Shown: piece after piece, positions 35,643-44,356 of the stretch
Position numbering within the stretch: the first letter of the stretch is position 1
Layout of the letters: every line of letters starts with the position of its first letter
NCBI GenBank assembly: GCA_965228575.1
Contig: CBDDHW010000072.1
Span: 69,169 to 133,168, forward strand
DNA: 64,000 bases
Reading direction: 5' to 3'
DNA from: UBA11612 sp965228575
Lineage (GTDB): Bacteria; Pseudomonadota; Alphaproteobacteria; Rhodospirillales; Rhodospirillaceae
The notes under the pieces: model-generated
Database searches by the model: none
The model's input: only the letters and a program-made list of their open reading frames with translations
Told to the model about the DNA's origin: nothing
Position numbers and translations under genes: made by a program

Positions 35643-35756
35643 CTCGAAAGAATATGTCAACCTGGAGTTAAGTCAAACGTACGATGAACGCTCGAAAGAA
35701 AAACAACTATAGGTTGATATGACTATAGAAACCTGGAATACATTCAAACGTCCGAA
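35643..35756 (+). repeat. Paired direct repeats upstream of the autotransporter
   Basis: CTCGAAAGAA occurs perfectly at 35643-35652 and 35691-35700. A longer 27-base unit beginning AACCTGGA and ending in CAAACGT-N-CGA-N occurs at 35659-35685 and 35730-35756, with 21 of 27 bases identical and starts 71 bases apart, about seven helical turns. Such spacing suits binding of a regulator on one DNA face; the protein is unknown. Confidence 0.5.
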
Positions 35757-35856
35757 AATGACGGCGCTGACTGCCATCTTTTCCACATCATCATGGGGCC
35801 AAATAAGCGGCTAACGACAGTTGCCGCACATAGGTAAGTTCTTGCTATAAAGCAGC

Positions 35857-35901
35857 ACCTCGTTCCGCACGCCGTCGATAGGACCAGGCGTAGAACGAGG
35901 T
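35857..35901 (+). other. Long hairpin in the autotransporter leader
   Basis: Arms of nine base pairs (ACCTCGTTC with GAACGAGGT) continue, after a small asymmetric bulge, into five more (ACGCC with GGCGT) around a 13-base loop. It ends 18 bases before the ribosome binding site and is followed by the T-rich ATTTTGTGATTTTT. It may stabilise the mRNA 5' end or act as a terminator/attenuator. Confidence 0.55.
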
Positions 35902-35931
35902 ATTTTGTGATTTTTGCTGAAAGGTTTGTAT

Positions 35932-38900
35932 ATGGCCGCCCGATTTTCGTTAAACCCAACGCGGCAGGTGCTGCTCTGGGCGACCGCTATATCGACCCTC
36001 ACCATTCCACTCGCACATGCTGGCGATCTGACAGTCACCGAAAATATTACCACGCCGGTAGATACGACATCGGGAGACGGCCAAGGTCCAGGAATCATTA
36101 TTATTGACTCGAGCGGATCAATCACCGTCAACGCGGCAACGCCCATCACTGTTAACAGCGATCACGCCGTAACGAATTTTGGGGGGATCACGACGACCGG
36201 GACCGGCGTTAGCGGCATTTTGATCGACACCACGACCACCGACCCGGACACTAACACGGACTCAGCACTAAACATCACAAGCGTCGTGGTTAACGATGGC
36301 CTTAATCGTGTGTCGATCCCGGAAAACACCTCCGAAGATTTACCTCAATTCAATTCGGGTATTCGCATAGAAGGGCTTGGGACCTTTACCGGCACGATTA
36401 CAAACGGTACTCCCGGTACGATCATTTCAGAGGGAAACACTTCTTACGGCATCTCGGTTGATAGCACCATGATCGGGGATATCGTGAATTCCGGGCTAAT
36501 TCAAACGCCTGGGAAAAACGCATTCGGGATCATAACGACCGGCCATATTACGGGCACCATCGCCAATACCGGAACTATCACCGCCGCCAATGAACTCGGC
36601 ACCGGCGTGTATATCGGCGGCGGACTCGAGGGCGCGTTTAGGAACACAGGATTTATTTCTGTTGGAGTTGAGTCCCAACTTACCACCGAAGATGGCTTTA
36701 ACTTTACTCGCCTACCGGCTCGTCTTGGCCGTCATGGTTTATGGATTGCCTCTGATATTACTAACGGAGTGCTGCTCGCGGGTAACCGTTTTACCAGGAC
36801 CGAGACAGCCGCCGACCCTACTGCAGCGGCAGCAGCCGGCACTGATTCCCTAATCACGTTAGTAGGACAAGGGCCCAGTTTTATGATAGCGCCCGGTGGG
36901 CCAAGTCAGTCCATCAGCAACATTTCAATTGGCCCGCTTGTTGATGAAGATGCAAATGGATTTAGTGTGGTTAATCGCGGCGAAATTCTTGCTATCGGAC
37001 CCCAAGAGGGTGCAAATGCCGTCGCTTTTGGAATCGAGGGAGTCGTCAGTAACGGCGTGGCACATACCTCGACCTTACAGGGCGGGCTTTGGAACGACCA
37101 CGGCGACATACGCGTATCGGCCGAAGATGCGAATGCGACGGCTGTTCGAATTGGAGATCATGGAGTCATCCCCACATTCGTGAACGATGGCGGTATCGCA
37201 GCGTTCACGACGGACTCCACGTCTCGCACAGTTGATGACTTTGTCGGTGAACTTGGTGGCGACGGGTATGCAGTGCTCATCCAGGAACAAGGATTCTTGG
37301 GTTCGTTTGAAAATTCCAACACAATCGACGTTCGCGTGTCAGGACCAACCTCATCAGCTTATGGCATCGTTGATCGCTCTGGAACGCTTACGTCCATTAC
37401 CAATACTGGCACAATCTTTATGGAAAACCCGGAGCAAAGCACGGGCGTAAGGATTGCGATCGATACCTCGGCAAACACCTCTGGCGCATCGCTGACAAAC
37501 ACCGGACAAATCACGGGTGATGTTCTACTCGGCGCAGGAAATCAAACAGTTTCAATCACTGGGGGCACAATTACCGGTGACTTGACCTTCCAGGCGGGCG
37601 CGGTGCAGTCGGGAAACAGCACGCTGACGTTGGACGGCGGCATAGTAACCGGCCGCGTAAACCTCGGGACCGGAAGTCATGCGGTGTCCATCTTGAACGG
37701 TGGGACGTTAAACGGTGGATTGATCCAAACCGGCGGGACAATCGATCTCAATATCGACCAGAGCCAACTGGCGCTCCTCAGCAGCGATCCTATCGATGTC
37801 GGCACGGCTGCTTTTAGCAACGGCTCTACACTCACGTTTGACATCGCAGGAGGTGGACAACCAGGCGGCATTTCCATTCTCGACGCCTCGGGGCAAGTAA
37901 CGATTGATGCGGATACACAAATATTAGCGACGGTATCGGGCATTATTGACGACCTTGAAGTCTACACTATCGTTCGCGCGGGCTCACTAGACGTCGGCGC
38001 CCCTCTTGGTGACATCGTCACCGTATCCAATTCGTTCATGAACAATATTGAATTCTCATTCGATGAGAACGACGCAAATGCAATTCAAGTCAGAGTCGAC
38101 CGTAAGTCGGCTGAGGAACTTGGTCTCGGTCCAAATTTTTCAACACTCTATAATTCCTTTGCCACGGCGCTAAACAACGACAGACCAGTTGCCGCAGCGC
38201 TCTCATCTTTGCAAACAGAAGAGGAATTTAGATCAGGGCTACGTCAATTGATGCCCGACACAAGTGGCGCCACCCTACAAGCCGCATTGAACAATCAAGA
38301 TATGAGCACGGGTATGATTCGCCGGCGTCTTGTCGCCGTGGCGAAGAATGGTCTACCAAACCACGAGCAAGGCGATATAGCCGGGTTTTGGGCTCAAGCG
38401 CTGGGCGGATTTGCTGAGCAAGATGCGAAGGGTGAGCAACCGGGGTTTTCGATGTGGGGTTTAGGCATCGCTATCGGCGCTGACATGCCGATATTTGACG
38501 GCAGCGCTCATATCGGGATCAGTTTTTTGGAATCTTGGCAGTCGATAAGCTTAAACGTCATCGACAATACACCGATTGAATTCTATACCACGCAAGTCAG
38601 TGCATATGGACGACATCAAAACGAAAATTTTTACACACAAGCTATCCTTACCGCTGCTTACAACTCCTATGAGAGGACACGACGCGTTGAGTTCGGCGGT
38701 CTTGCGCGCGAAGCACTGGGAAATTGGGATGGTTATCAATGGGGCGGGTCTGTGGAAACAGGCACGTTCTACAACTGGAATCTCTACCAACTCGCTCCTT
38801 ATGTGAGAGCTGCGTACGTCAATATCCACGAAGACGGCTATACGGAAACTCTCGGCGGAGATGGAATCAATCTGGTCGTTGGAGAAAAAAATACGGATTC

Positions 38901-39213
38901 CTTACGCGGGTCGGTCGGCTTCACCTTTGACCGCGATTTCCCGATTTACTTTGACTCATATGCAGAAGCGGTGTTTCGCGCAAATTATACGCGAGACATA
39001 ATAAATTCTCCGGTTTCACTTACTGCTGATTTTGTTGCAGGCGACACGCCTTTCACACTCAGAGGCAATAAACGCAATCCCAACCGCATCAATATGGGCA
39101 TTGGCCTTGCGCATAAAGACAGCTACTCGTCAGTAAGTGTTGACTATGATACCGAAATTGCGAGTGGTTATATGTCGCACACAGCCGCCTTGACCGCGCG
39201 TTTCAGATTCTAG
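35932..39213 (+). CDS. Autotransporter with beta-helical passenger and outer-membrane barrel
   Basis: ATG 35932 is preceded by AAAGG; a TTG at 35914 is less likely. The 1093-residue protein has a signal peptide ending P-L-A-H-A near residue 30, and a long passenger of imperfect repeats with I-x-N-T/S-G-x-I turns (about residues 40-640) typical of beta-helix adhesins. A barrel domain covers the last 270-290 residues, with alternating aromatic strands and the terminal R-F-R-F for BAM insertion. It is type Va secretion, displayed at the cell surface. Adhesion is the likely role; no protease triad was recognised. Confidence 0.9.
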   Translation: MAARFSLNPTRQVLLWATAISTLTIPLAHAGDLTVTENITTPVDTTSGDGQGPGIIIIDSSGSITVNAATPITVNSDHAVTNFGGITTTGTGVSGILIDTTTTDPDTNTDSALNITSVVVNDGLNRVSIPENTSEDLPQFNSGIRIEGLGTFTGTITNGTPGTIISEGNTSYGISVDSTMIGDIVNSGLIQTPGKNAFGIITTGHITGTIANTGTITAANELGTGVYIGGGLEGAFRNTGFISVGVESQLTTEDGFNFTRLPARLGRHGLWIASDITNGVLLAGNRFTRTETAADPTAAAAAGTDSLITLVGQGPSFMIAPGGPSQSISNISIGPLVDEDANGFSVVNRGEILAIGPQEGANAVAFGIEGVVSNGVAHTSTLQGGLWNDHGDIRVSAEDANATAVRIGDHGVIPTFVNDGGIAAFTTDSTSRTVDDFVGELGGDGYAVLIQEQGFLGSFENSNTIDVRVSGPTSSAYGIVDRSGTLTSITNTGTIFMENPEQSTGVRIAIDTSANTSGASLTNTGQITGDVLLGAGNQTVSITGGTITGDLTFQAGAVQSGNSTLTLDGGIVTGRVNLGTGSHAVSILNGGTLNGGLIQTGGTIDLNIDQSQLALLSSDPIDVGTAAFSNGSTLTFDIAGGGQPGGISILDASGQVTIDADTQILATVSGIIDDLEVYTIVRAGSLDVGAPLGDIVTVSNSFMNNIEFSFDENDANAIQVRVDRKSAEELGLGPNFSTLYNSFATALNNDRPVAAALSSLQTEEEFRSGLRQLMPDTSGATLQAALNNQDMSTGMIRRRLVAVAKNGLPNHEQGDIAGFWAQALGGFAEQDAKGEQPGFSMWGLGIAIGADMPIFDGSAHIGISFLESWQSISLNVIDNTPIEFYTTQVSAYGRHQNENFYTQAILTAAYNSYERTRRVEFGGLAREALGNWDGYQWGGSVETGTFYNWNLYQLAPYVRAAYVNIHEDGYTETLGGDGINLVVGEKNTDSLRGSVGFTFDRDFPIYFDSYAEAVFRANYTRDIINSPVSLTADFVAGDTPFTLRGNKRNPNRINMGIGLAHKDSYSSVSVDYDTEIASGYMSHTAALTARFRF

Positions 39214-39221
39214 ACTGAAAT

Positions 39222-39713
39222 TTAAAGCTTCGTAGGGTTGGGAGCGTCGCCGTACACGTCTTTTGGATCAAAAACCTTCTCGGTTTCCTCGAACGTTAAT
39301 GCATCAACGGCGTTTTGCACGCTGTCCCCAACGGGTACAGACCGATAAAAGCACGACCGATATCCGACATGGCAGCTTGCGCCTGATCCATCGACCTTGA
39401 CACGCAGCCAGACAGCATCCTGGTCGTCGTCAATACGCATTTCAACAACGTGTTGCACAAGTCCACTTGTCGCGCCTTTGTGCCACAGCGCGTTCCGACT
39501 GCGACTCCAATAGTGCGCTTCCGCTGTTTCTATTGTTTTTGCAAGAGCCTCGGCGTTCATATAACCGTGCATGAGCAGCTCACCGGACTCCGCATCTGTC
39601 GTCACGACTGGAATAAGACCATCTCCGTCAAATCGTGGCGCGAGAGTGACACCCTCCTCGACTTGCTCGACACTTACGCGCGACCCGAACGCAGACTGAT
39701 TTTGGCTCGTCAT
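39222..39713 (-). CDS. hisI: Phosphoribosyl-AMP cyclohydrolase
   Basis: ATG 39713 gives 163 residues. The zinc and active-site motifs are present: H-Y-W-S-R-S-R, L-W-x-K-G-A-T-S-G, D-D-D-Q-D, and S-C-H-V-G-Y-R-S-C-F-Y-R. It hydrolyses phosphoribosyl-AMP in histidine synthesis. The protein lacks a HisE domain, so the pyrophosphohydrolase must be separate. It lies apart from hisGD and converges with the autotransporter. Confidence 0.92.
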   Translation of the reverse strand: MTSQNQSAFGSRVSVEQVEEGVTLAPRFDGDGLIPVVTTDAESGELLMHGYMNAEALAKTIETAEAHYWSRSRNALWHKGATSGLVQHVVEMRIDDDQDAVWLRVKVDGSGASCHVGYRSCFYRSVPVGDSVQNAVDALTFEETEKVFDPKDVYGDAPNPTKL

Positions 39714-39929
39714 AATTTGGTTCCCAGAACTACAGGCGATACCCTCTAAATTGGGCACGCTGCTGATGCCGCCTCGGGCTTCATTTGTCAACGCCAAGGC
39801 GACCGTTTCTCATAGATGTCTTGCCTTACCAGGTATTTAAGGCCGCTAGCTGTTTTTGCAATCCCGCAGCCGATGCGCTATAGCCCGCTGGCGCAAGCTT
39901 TATATAGGCCCCAAGCGATTCGCTGGCAC

Positions 39930-41315
39930 ATGTCGTTAACTCTGTACAATACGCTGACCCGCTCAAAACAGACCTTTGAGCCCCTAAATCCTAGCCGGGT
40001 AACAATGTATGTTTGTGGGCCAACCGTTTACAGTCACGCCCATATCGGCAATGCACGACCGGCTGTTGTATTTGACGTGTTGTTTCGCCTTTTACGCCAT
40101 CGGTATGGGGCGGAAAACGTCGTTTACGCCCGCAACTTCACTGATATTGACGACAAGATAAATGCCGCAGCCGCTGAACAAAACGTCGCTATCGATGTCA
40201 TTGCGGCCCGATATAAGGCGGTTTACCAGGAAGATATGGATGCACTTGGCGTCCTCACACCAAACATCGAGCCGTGCGCGACCGATCATATTACTCAGAT
40301 GATCGATATGATTAAGCGGCTTGTACGCTCTGGCCATGCCTACGAAGCAGAAGGACATGTTCTTTTTCATGTCCCATCATTTGAGGGATACGGACAACTC
40401 TCTGGCCGCAACCGCGATGATATGATTGCCGGCGCGCGAGTTGAAGTCGCCCCATACAAAAAAGATCCTGCGGATTTCGTAATGTGGAAACCCTCGACCC
40501 CCGACTTGCCCGGCTGGGACAGTCCGTGGGGCCGCGGCCGCCCGGGTTGGCACATAGAATGCTCCAGCATGATCGAATCTCATTTGGGTGAAACCGTCGA
40601 TATTCATGGGGGAGGACACGATCTGATCTTTCCTCATCACGAAAACGAATTGGCGCAAGGAACCTGTGCACATGGGGGGACTCCTTTTGCTCGCCTGTGG
40701 ATGCACAATGGGTTCTTAACCATGGCCAAAGAGAAGATGGCCAAATCTGTAGGCAACATCGTTACGGTGCGCGACCTACTGGCGAACCACCGCGGAGAAG
40801 CCATTCGGCTGGCGCTGCTTTCTGCGCATTACCGTCAACCCTTGGATTGGTCTGAAGATACTGTCCATCAAGCCCAGCGACGCCTGGACGGGCTGTACGA
40901 CGTTCTCGATCACTTTAGTGACATTCCGGACGAGGAGACTTTACCCCCGGCAGCGTTCATGGACGCATTGGCCGAAGACATGAATACTCCAAAGGCGCTT
41001 GCCGTGCTTTCAGACATGGCCACAACAGCGAATGGAAAATCGAAATCCGAAAACCCTCTTGAAACAAAAAATCAAATAAGGGCCGCAGGTAAAATCTTGG
41101 GCATTCTTCAACAATCTCCAGATGCTTGGCTCCGAGACGGATCGGATAGGGAGGGCATTCAAGGCCTGATTGATGCGCGGGAGCGTGCCAGATCGGCCAA
41201 GAACTTCGATGAGGCGGACGCAATTCGAGCGCAATTGACCGAGCGAGGCATCGAAGTGCGCGATCGTCCGGGTGCCAGCCCAAGGTGGCTTCGCCGAAGG
41301 GCCTCCAATGACTGA
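39930..41315 (+). CDS. cysS: Cysteinyl-tRNA synthetase
   Basis: ATG 39930 (M-S-L-T-L-Y-N-T) gives 461 residues, the normal size; the frame upstream to 39816 is non-coding in character. It has C-G-P-T-V-Y (zinc Cys), the H-I-G-N class I signature near 40, zinc ligands near E-C-S-S and H-H-E-N-E, and K-M-A-K-S in place of K-M-S-K-S near 268. It charges tRNA-Cys. It overlaps argE by eight bases. Confidence 0.95.
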   Translation: MSLTLYNTLTRSKQTFEPLNPSRVTMYVCGPTVYSHAHIGNARPAVVFDVLFRLLRHRYGAENVVYARNFTDIDDKINAAAAEQNVAIDVIAARYKAVYQEDMDALGVLTPNIEPCATDHITQMIDMIKRLVRSGHAYEAEGHVLFHVPSFEGYGQLSGRNRDDMIAGARVEVAPYKKDPADFVMWKPSTPDLPGWDSPWGRGRPGWHIECSSMIESHLGETVDIHGGGHDLIFPHHENELAQGTCAHGGTPFARLWMHNGFLTMAKEKMAKSVGNIVTVRDLLANHRGEAIRLALLSAHYRQPLDWSEDTVHQAQRRLDGLYDVLDHFSDIPDEETLPPAAFMDALAEDMNTPKALAVLSDMATTANGKSKSENPLETKNQIRAAGKILGILQQSPDAWLRDGSDREGIQGLIDARERARSAKNFDEADAIRAQLTERGIEVRDRPGASPRWLRRRASND

Positions 41316-42480
41316 CATGGATGCCCGAACGAATGCGTCTATCGCGATGCTCGAAAAGTTGGTGGCGTTCGATACGGTGTCGCGAAACTCCAACCTAAAT
41401 CTCATCACATTCGTGCAAGACTTACTCTCGCAACATGGGATTCACAGCGAACTTGTTCACAACGCCGATCACACCAAAGCCAATCTCCTCGCGACAATCG
41501 GACCGCAGGTAGAGGGCGGCATCGTTCTTTCCGGGCATACCGACGTCGTCCCTATAGACGACCAAGATTGGAGCACGGATCCGTTTACGGTCGTGGAAAA
41601 AAATGGCCGTCTTTATGGCCGCGGCACGGCGGATATGAAGGCATTTATCGCCATTATTCTCGGTGCGTTGGAAACCACGGTTCGCGCCCCTCTCAAAGCG
41701 CCGATTCACCTCGCATTTTCATACGATGAAGAAGTCGGTTGCATCGGCGTGCCGTCGCTCATCAAAGTTCTGAACGCTTCGGTGCCAAAACCGCGCGCAG
41801 TCATCGTCGGCGAGCCCACCAACATGAAAGTCGTCAGTGCCCAAAAGGGAATTACAGACGTTCGCACGGTTGTCATTGGTCATGAGGCTCATTCGTCGCA
41901 AACCCATCGCGGCGTGAGCGCCGTTATGGTTGCAGCAGAACTTATTCAATTTATTGAGAATATGGCATCTGAGGCAACGGCGGCTGGAGATCATGACCAT
42001 CACTTCGAGCCGCACCATACAACAATTACAGCCAATATTATCGAAGGAGGAACCGCGGTTAACATATTGGCTGGTCACTGCGCATTTCATTGGGATATTC
42101 GGTCTCTACCGTCTGACGATCCCGTCGCCTACGTTGAAAGATTTAGCAAACACTGCGAGGAAGTCGTACTTCCTCGCTTGCGTGCAATCGCTCCGGGTTG
42201 CCGCATTGAATCGACAGTTCAAGCGAATGCGCCACCTCTACGTTTCGAAGAAAACTCTGATGCAGAACAAATATGCCGGATGTTAACAGGCGACAATGAG
42301 GTGAGAGCCGTCAGCTATGCCGCAGAAGCTGGTCATTTTCAAAAGCACGAGTTGTCAGCCGTGATCTGTGGTCCGGGAGACATATCCCAAGCTCACCAGC
42401 CCGACGAGTATATATCACGCGATCAAATCGCACTCGGTACACAGTTTTTCTATGATCTGATAAACCACCTTAGCCGCTGA
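41308..42480 (+). CDS. argE: Acetylornithine deacetylase (M20 family)
   Basis: ATG 41308 overlaps the cysS stop by eight bases. The 390-residue zinc hydrolase has S-G-H-T-D-V-V-P near 74-81, G-R-G-T-A-D-M-K-A-F near 108-117, D-E-E-V-G-C (catalytic Glu pair) near 143 and a dimerisation domain with H-S-S-Q-T. It releases acetate from N-acetylornithine in arginine synthesis. Succinyl-diaminopimelate desuccinylase is related, but the G-T-A-D-M-K-A-F segment favours ArgE. Confidence 0.88.
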   Translation: MTDMDARTNASIAMLEKLVAFDTVSRNSNLNLITFVQDLLSQHGIHSELVHNADHTKANLLATIGPQVEGGIVLSGHTDVVPIDDQDWSTDPFTVVEKNGRLYGRGTADMKAFIAIILGALETTVRAPLKAPIHLAFSYDEEVGCIGVPSLIKVLNASVPKPRAVIVGEPTNMKVVSAQKGITDVRTVVIGHEAHSSQTHRGVSAVMVAAELIQFIENMASEATAAGDHDHHFEPHHTTITANIIEGGTAVNILAGHCAFHWDIRSLPSDDPVAYVERFSKHCEEVVLPRLRAIAPGCRIESTVQANAPPLRFEENSDAEQICRMLTGDNEVRAVSYAAEAGHFQKHELSAVICGPGDISQAHQPDEYISRDQIALGTQFFYDLINHLSR

Positions 42481-42494
42481 TCGGGAACCGCGCC

Positions 42495-43532
42495 TCAATC
42501 CTTTTTATCTGAATCGCTGTCTTTTTTTGCCGGCGGCGGTGGGCTGTATTTGTTTTTAGATACGATACTCTTTCCAGTATCAAACCTCTGTGCCAAGAGC
42601 TTGTAAGTCGCAGAAAGAGCACGATCAATGTCCTGGCTCCTTACCAACGCCAAATTTTTCCACTTGTCGATCACGGGATCCCATTCCATTAAAATGTAAT
42701 GAAGATCGTCTCTGGCTTGGCGCACCGAGGCCACAACCTCGTTGATCGACATTAGCGCACCGAGCACATCTGCCGATTCTGCATCGACGTTGTTTAGGAT
42801 GTCATCCACCTCCCCCAAACCCATACCTAAAAGAGTCTTAATACGGCTAATGTCAGCCGACGTTCGTATGTCGTCGTTATAAATTTTTTTGAGCACTTCA
42901 AGGTTTTTTCTAATTTTCCTGACTTCAAAAGTCCGCTCTCGTAGAGCCTCGATATAACAAAGCTCTCGCGCCAACGTCTCAATATGATCGACGACTTTTT
43001 CTGATTCATTTTCCTTAAGCCCCATCGCCACGGCGGCCTTTTTAAACGCATCTACAAGAGCTTTTTTGTTTTCATCGCTTGAGAGAATTTTTTGCAGATC
43101 GTCTTGTCCACCATAACTTACCGGTTTTCCGCTCATCCAAGACAAGAGCTGAACTTGGATACGATCACGGGCGATTTGTTTGTGCCTCTTCGCGACGGTC
43201 CATGACGCCGTTCCATTGAGAACTTCGTTGGGAATCTCATCTCCAGGACGGATATCGGGAACGTATTTGAGACCGTCTGTGGCGCGATTAATCAACTGAT
43301 CGTCGTGACTTCCCTCGGCAATAAAAAAGGTTTTCCGCAAATCTTTGAGAGAGATGTACGCTTGCCCCGCCCCCATATCGACAGCAAACATCGCCTCCTT
43401 CGCCTTTCCCTTTAGTGCGAAGTGAGCCCCAGGCGCTTGAAACACGCGCGCCTGAAAATCAAAGTGCGTGCTGCGGAGACCTTGCGGCTTACTTGCGTCG
43501 TTAGAGTCTGGGGACGTATCTGCCGGCGTCAT
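42495..43532 (-). CDS. Conserved-looking protein of unknown function
   Basis: The 345-residue soluble protein has an N-terminal domain of about 95 residues rich in beta strands (F-D-F-Q-A-R-V-F near 24-31, A-Y-I-S-L-K-D-L-R near 59-67), a middle helical part and a long coiled-coil-like stretch (about 180-310), and a charged tail with a P-P-P-P run and K-D-S-D repeats. I do not recognise it. The N-terminal part is reminiscent of small sensory beta domains, but no motif confirms this. It lies about 100 bases downstream of tRNA-Gly on the same strand. Confidence 0.7.
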   Translation of the reverse strand: MTPADTSPDSNDASKPQGLRSTHFDFQARVFQAPGAHFALKGKAKEAMFAVDMGAGQAYISLKDLRKTFFIAEGSHDDQLINRATDGLKYVPDIRPGDEIPNEVLNGTASWTVAKRHKQIARDRIQVQLLSWMSGKPVSYGGQDDLQKILSSDENKKALVDAFKKAAVAMGLKENESEKVVDHIETLARELCYIEALRERTFEVRKIRKNLEVLKKIYNDDIRTSADISRIKTLLGMGLGEVDDILNNVDAESADVLGALMSINEVVASVRQARDDLHYILMEWDPVIDKWKNLALVRSQDIDRALSATYKLLAQRFDTGKSIVSKNKYSPPPPAKKDSDSDKKD

Positions 43533-43635
43533 AAATCCATATCCAAAACTTCAGCGGCCAATAGGCAAGTTACTTCACCCAGCCACACCATCACAAGTCG
43601 GCGCGCTGAATTGCGATCAGCGACAAACAAATCGG

Positions 43636-43709
43636 TGGAGCGGGTGAAGGGAATCGAACCCTCGTCTAAAGCTTGGGAAGCTTTCGTTCTACCATTGAAC
43701 TACACCCGC
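43636..43709 (-). tRNA. tRNA-Gly (CCC)
   Basis: On the - strand a cloverleaf forms: acceptor stem GCGGGTG/CACCCGC, D arm GTTC/GAAC, anticodon stem AAAGC/GCTTT with loop TTCCCAA (anticodon CCC), T stem closed by a G-T pair, discriminator T, and encoded CCA at 43636-43638. It reads the GGG codon. Confidence 0.96.
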
Positions 43710-43848
43710 GCTTAGTTTGTACACACGCCGTATTTGTTTAGGGGACAGCGTGAGTACCATATATCGGCGCGACGGAAAATCTAAGAAACAGCCTTCGCGT
43801 GGCACTGCTGAGCGCGTAGACTACCGTATACGGCACTGGAGCACTTCT

Positions 43849-44343
43849 ATGGATTTATGGTCGCTGAGCTGCCTGATCGTATTGGCGGCGGGTCTACTAG
43901 CGTTATCAATTATCGACCTTCGAACTGGGTATCTGCCCGACTCCCTTCAAATTGCACTCGCGGCAGCGGGCATTGGCATACTTATTGTCGGGTCTCCATT
44001 ACACATCTCTTGGCAGCTTGCCGCTCTCGGCGCGTTGCTCAATGGTGGCATTTTCTGGGCGTTGCGCTGGGGTATCAGCCGCCTTAAGGGCCGTGAGGCC
44101 ATGGGACTCGGCGATGTAAAGCTTGTCGCCGTGGGAGGGCTATGGTTGGGGCCATTCGCCCTACCTTACATCATGGCCGCGGGCGGTGTGCTCACATTAG
44201 CCGGGGCGGGAATTGTAACCGCTGTTACAAGACGCGCTGTGTGGCGCGGAGAAATGCCCTTAGGTCCTGGACTGGCAGTGGGCATTTTAGGAACCTTCAT
44301 CGTCAATTTGCTCCGTCCGTCGTGGCTTCCATTAACGTACTAA
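43849..44343 (+). CDS. Prepilin peptidase-like A24 protein (short form)
   Basis: ATG 43849 (GGAG seven bases upstream) gives 164 residues with four to five hydrophobic segments and the two aspartate sites of A24 proteases: S-I-I-D-L-R-T-G-Y-L-P near 21-31 and the G-x-G-D type A-M-G-L-G-D-V-K-L near 84-92. It lacks the N-terminal methylase domain of PilD, like CpaA/TadV enzymes. A GTG at 43750 with AGGGGA ahead is an alternative start. No pilin genes are nearby. Confidence 0.8.
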   Translation: MDLWSLSCLIVLAAGLLALSIIDLRTGYLPDSLQIALAAAGIGILIVGSPLHISWQLAALGALLNGGIFWALRWGISRLKGREAMGLGDVKLVAVGGLWLGPFALPYIMAAGGVLTLAGAGIVTAVTRRAVWRGEMPLGPGLAVGILGTFIVNLLRPSWLPLTY

Positions 44344-44356
44344 TCTCGCGCACAGC

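Larger units (their letters stand above)
35548..35931 (+). promoter_or_regulatory. 384-base divergent regulatory region
   Basis: No gene is visible between the Cas2-like gene and the autotransporter. The stretch holds two sets of direct repeats (35643-35756) and a long hairpin (35857-35901). A weak promoter-like pair, TTGCCG at 35821 and TATAAA at 35846 (19-base spacer), would start transcripts near the base of the hairpin. AAAGG at 35920-35924 is the likely ribosome binding site of the autotransporter. Confidence 0.45.
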
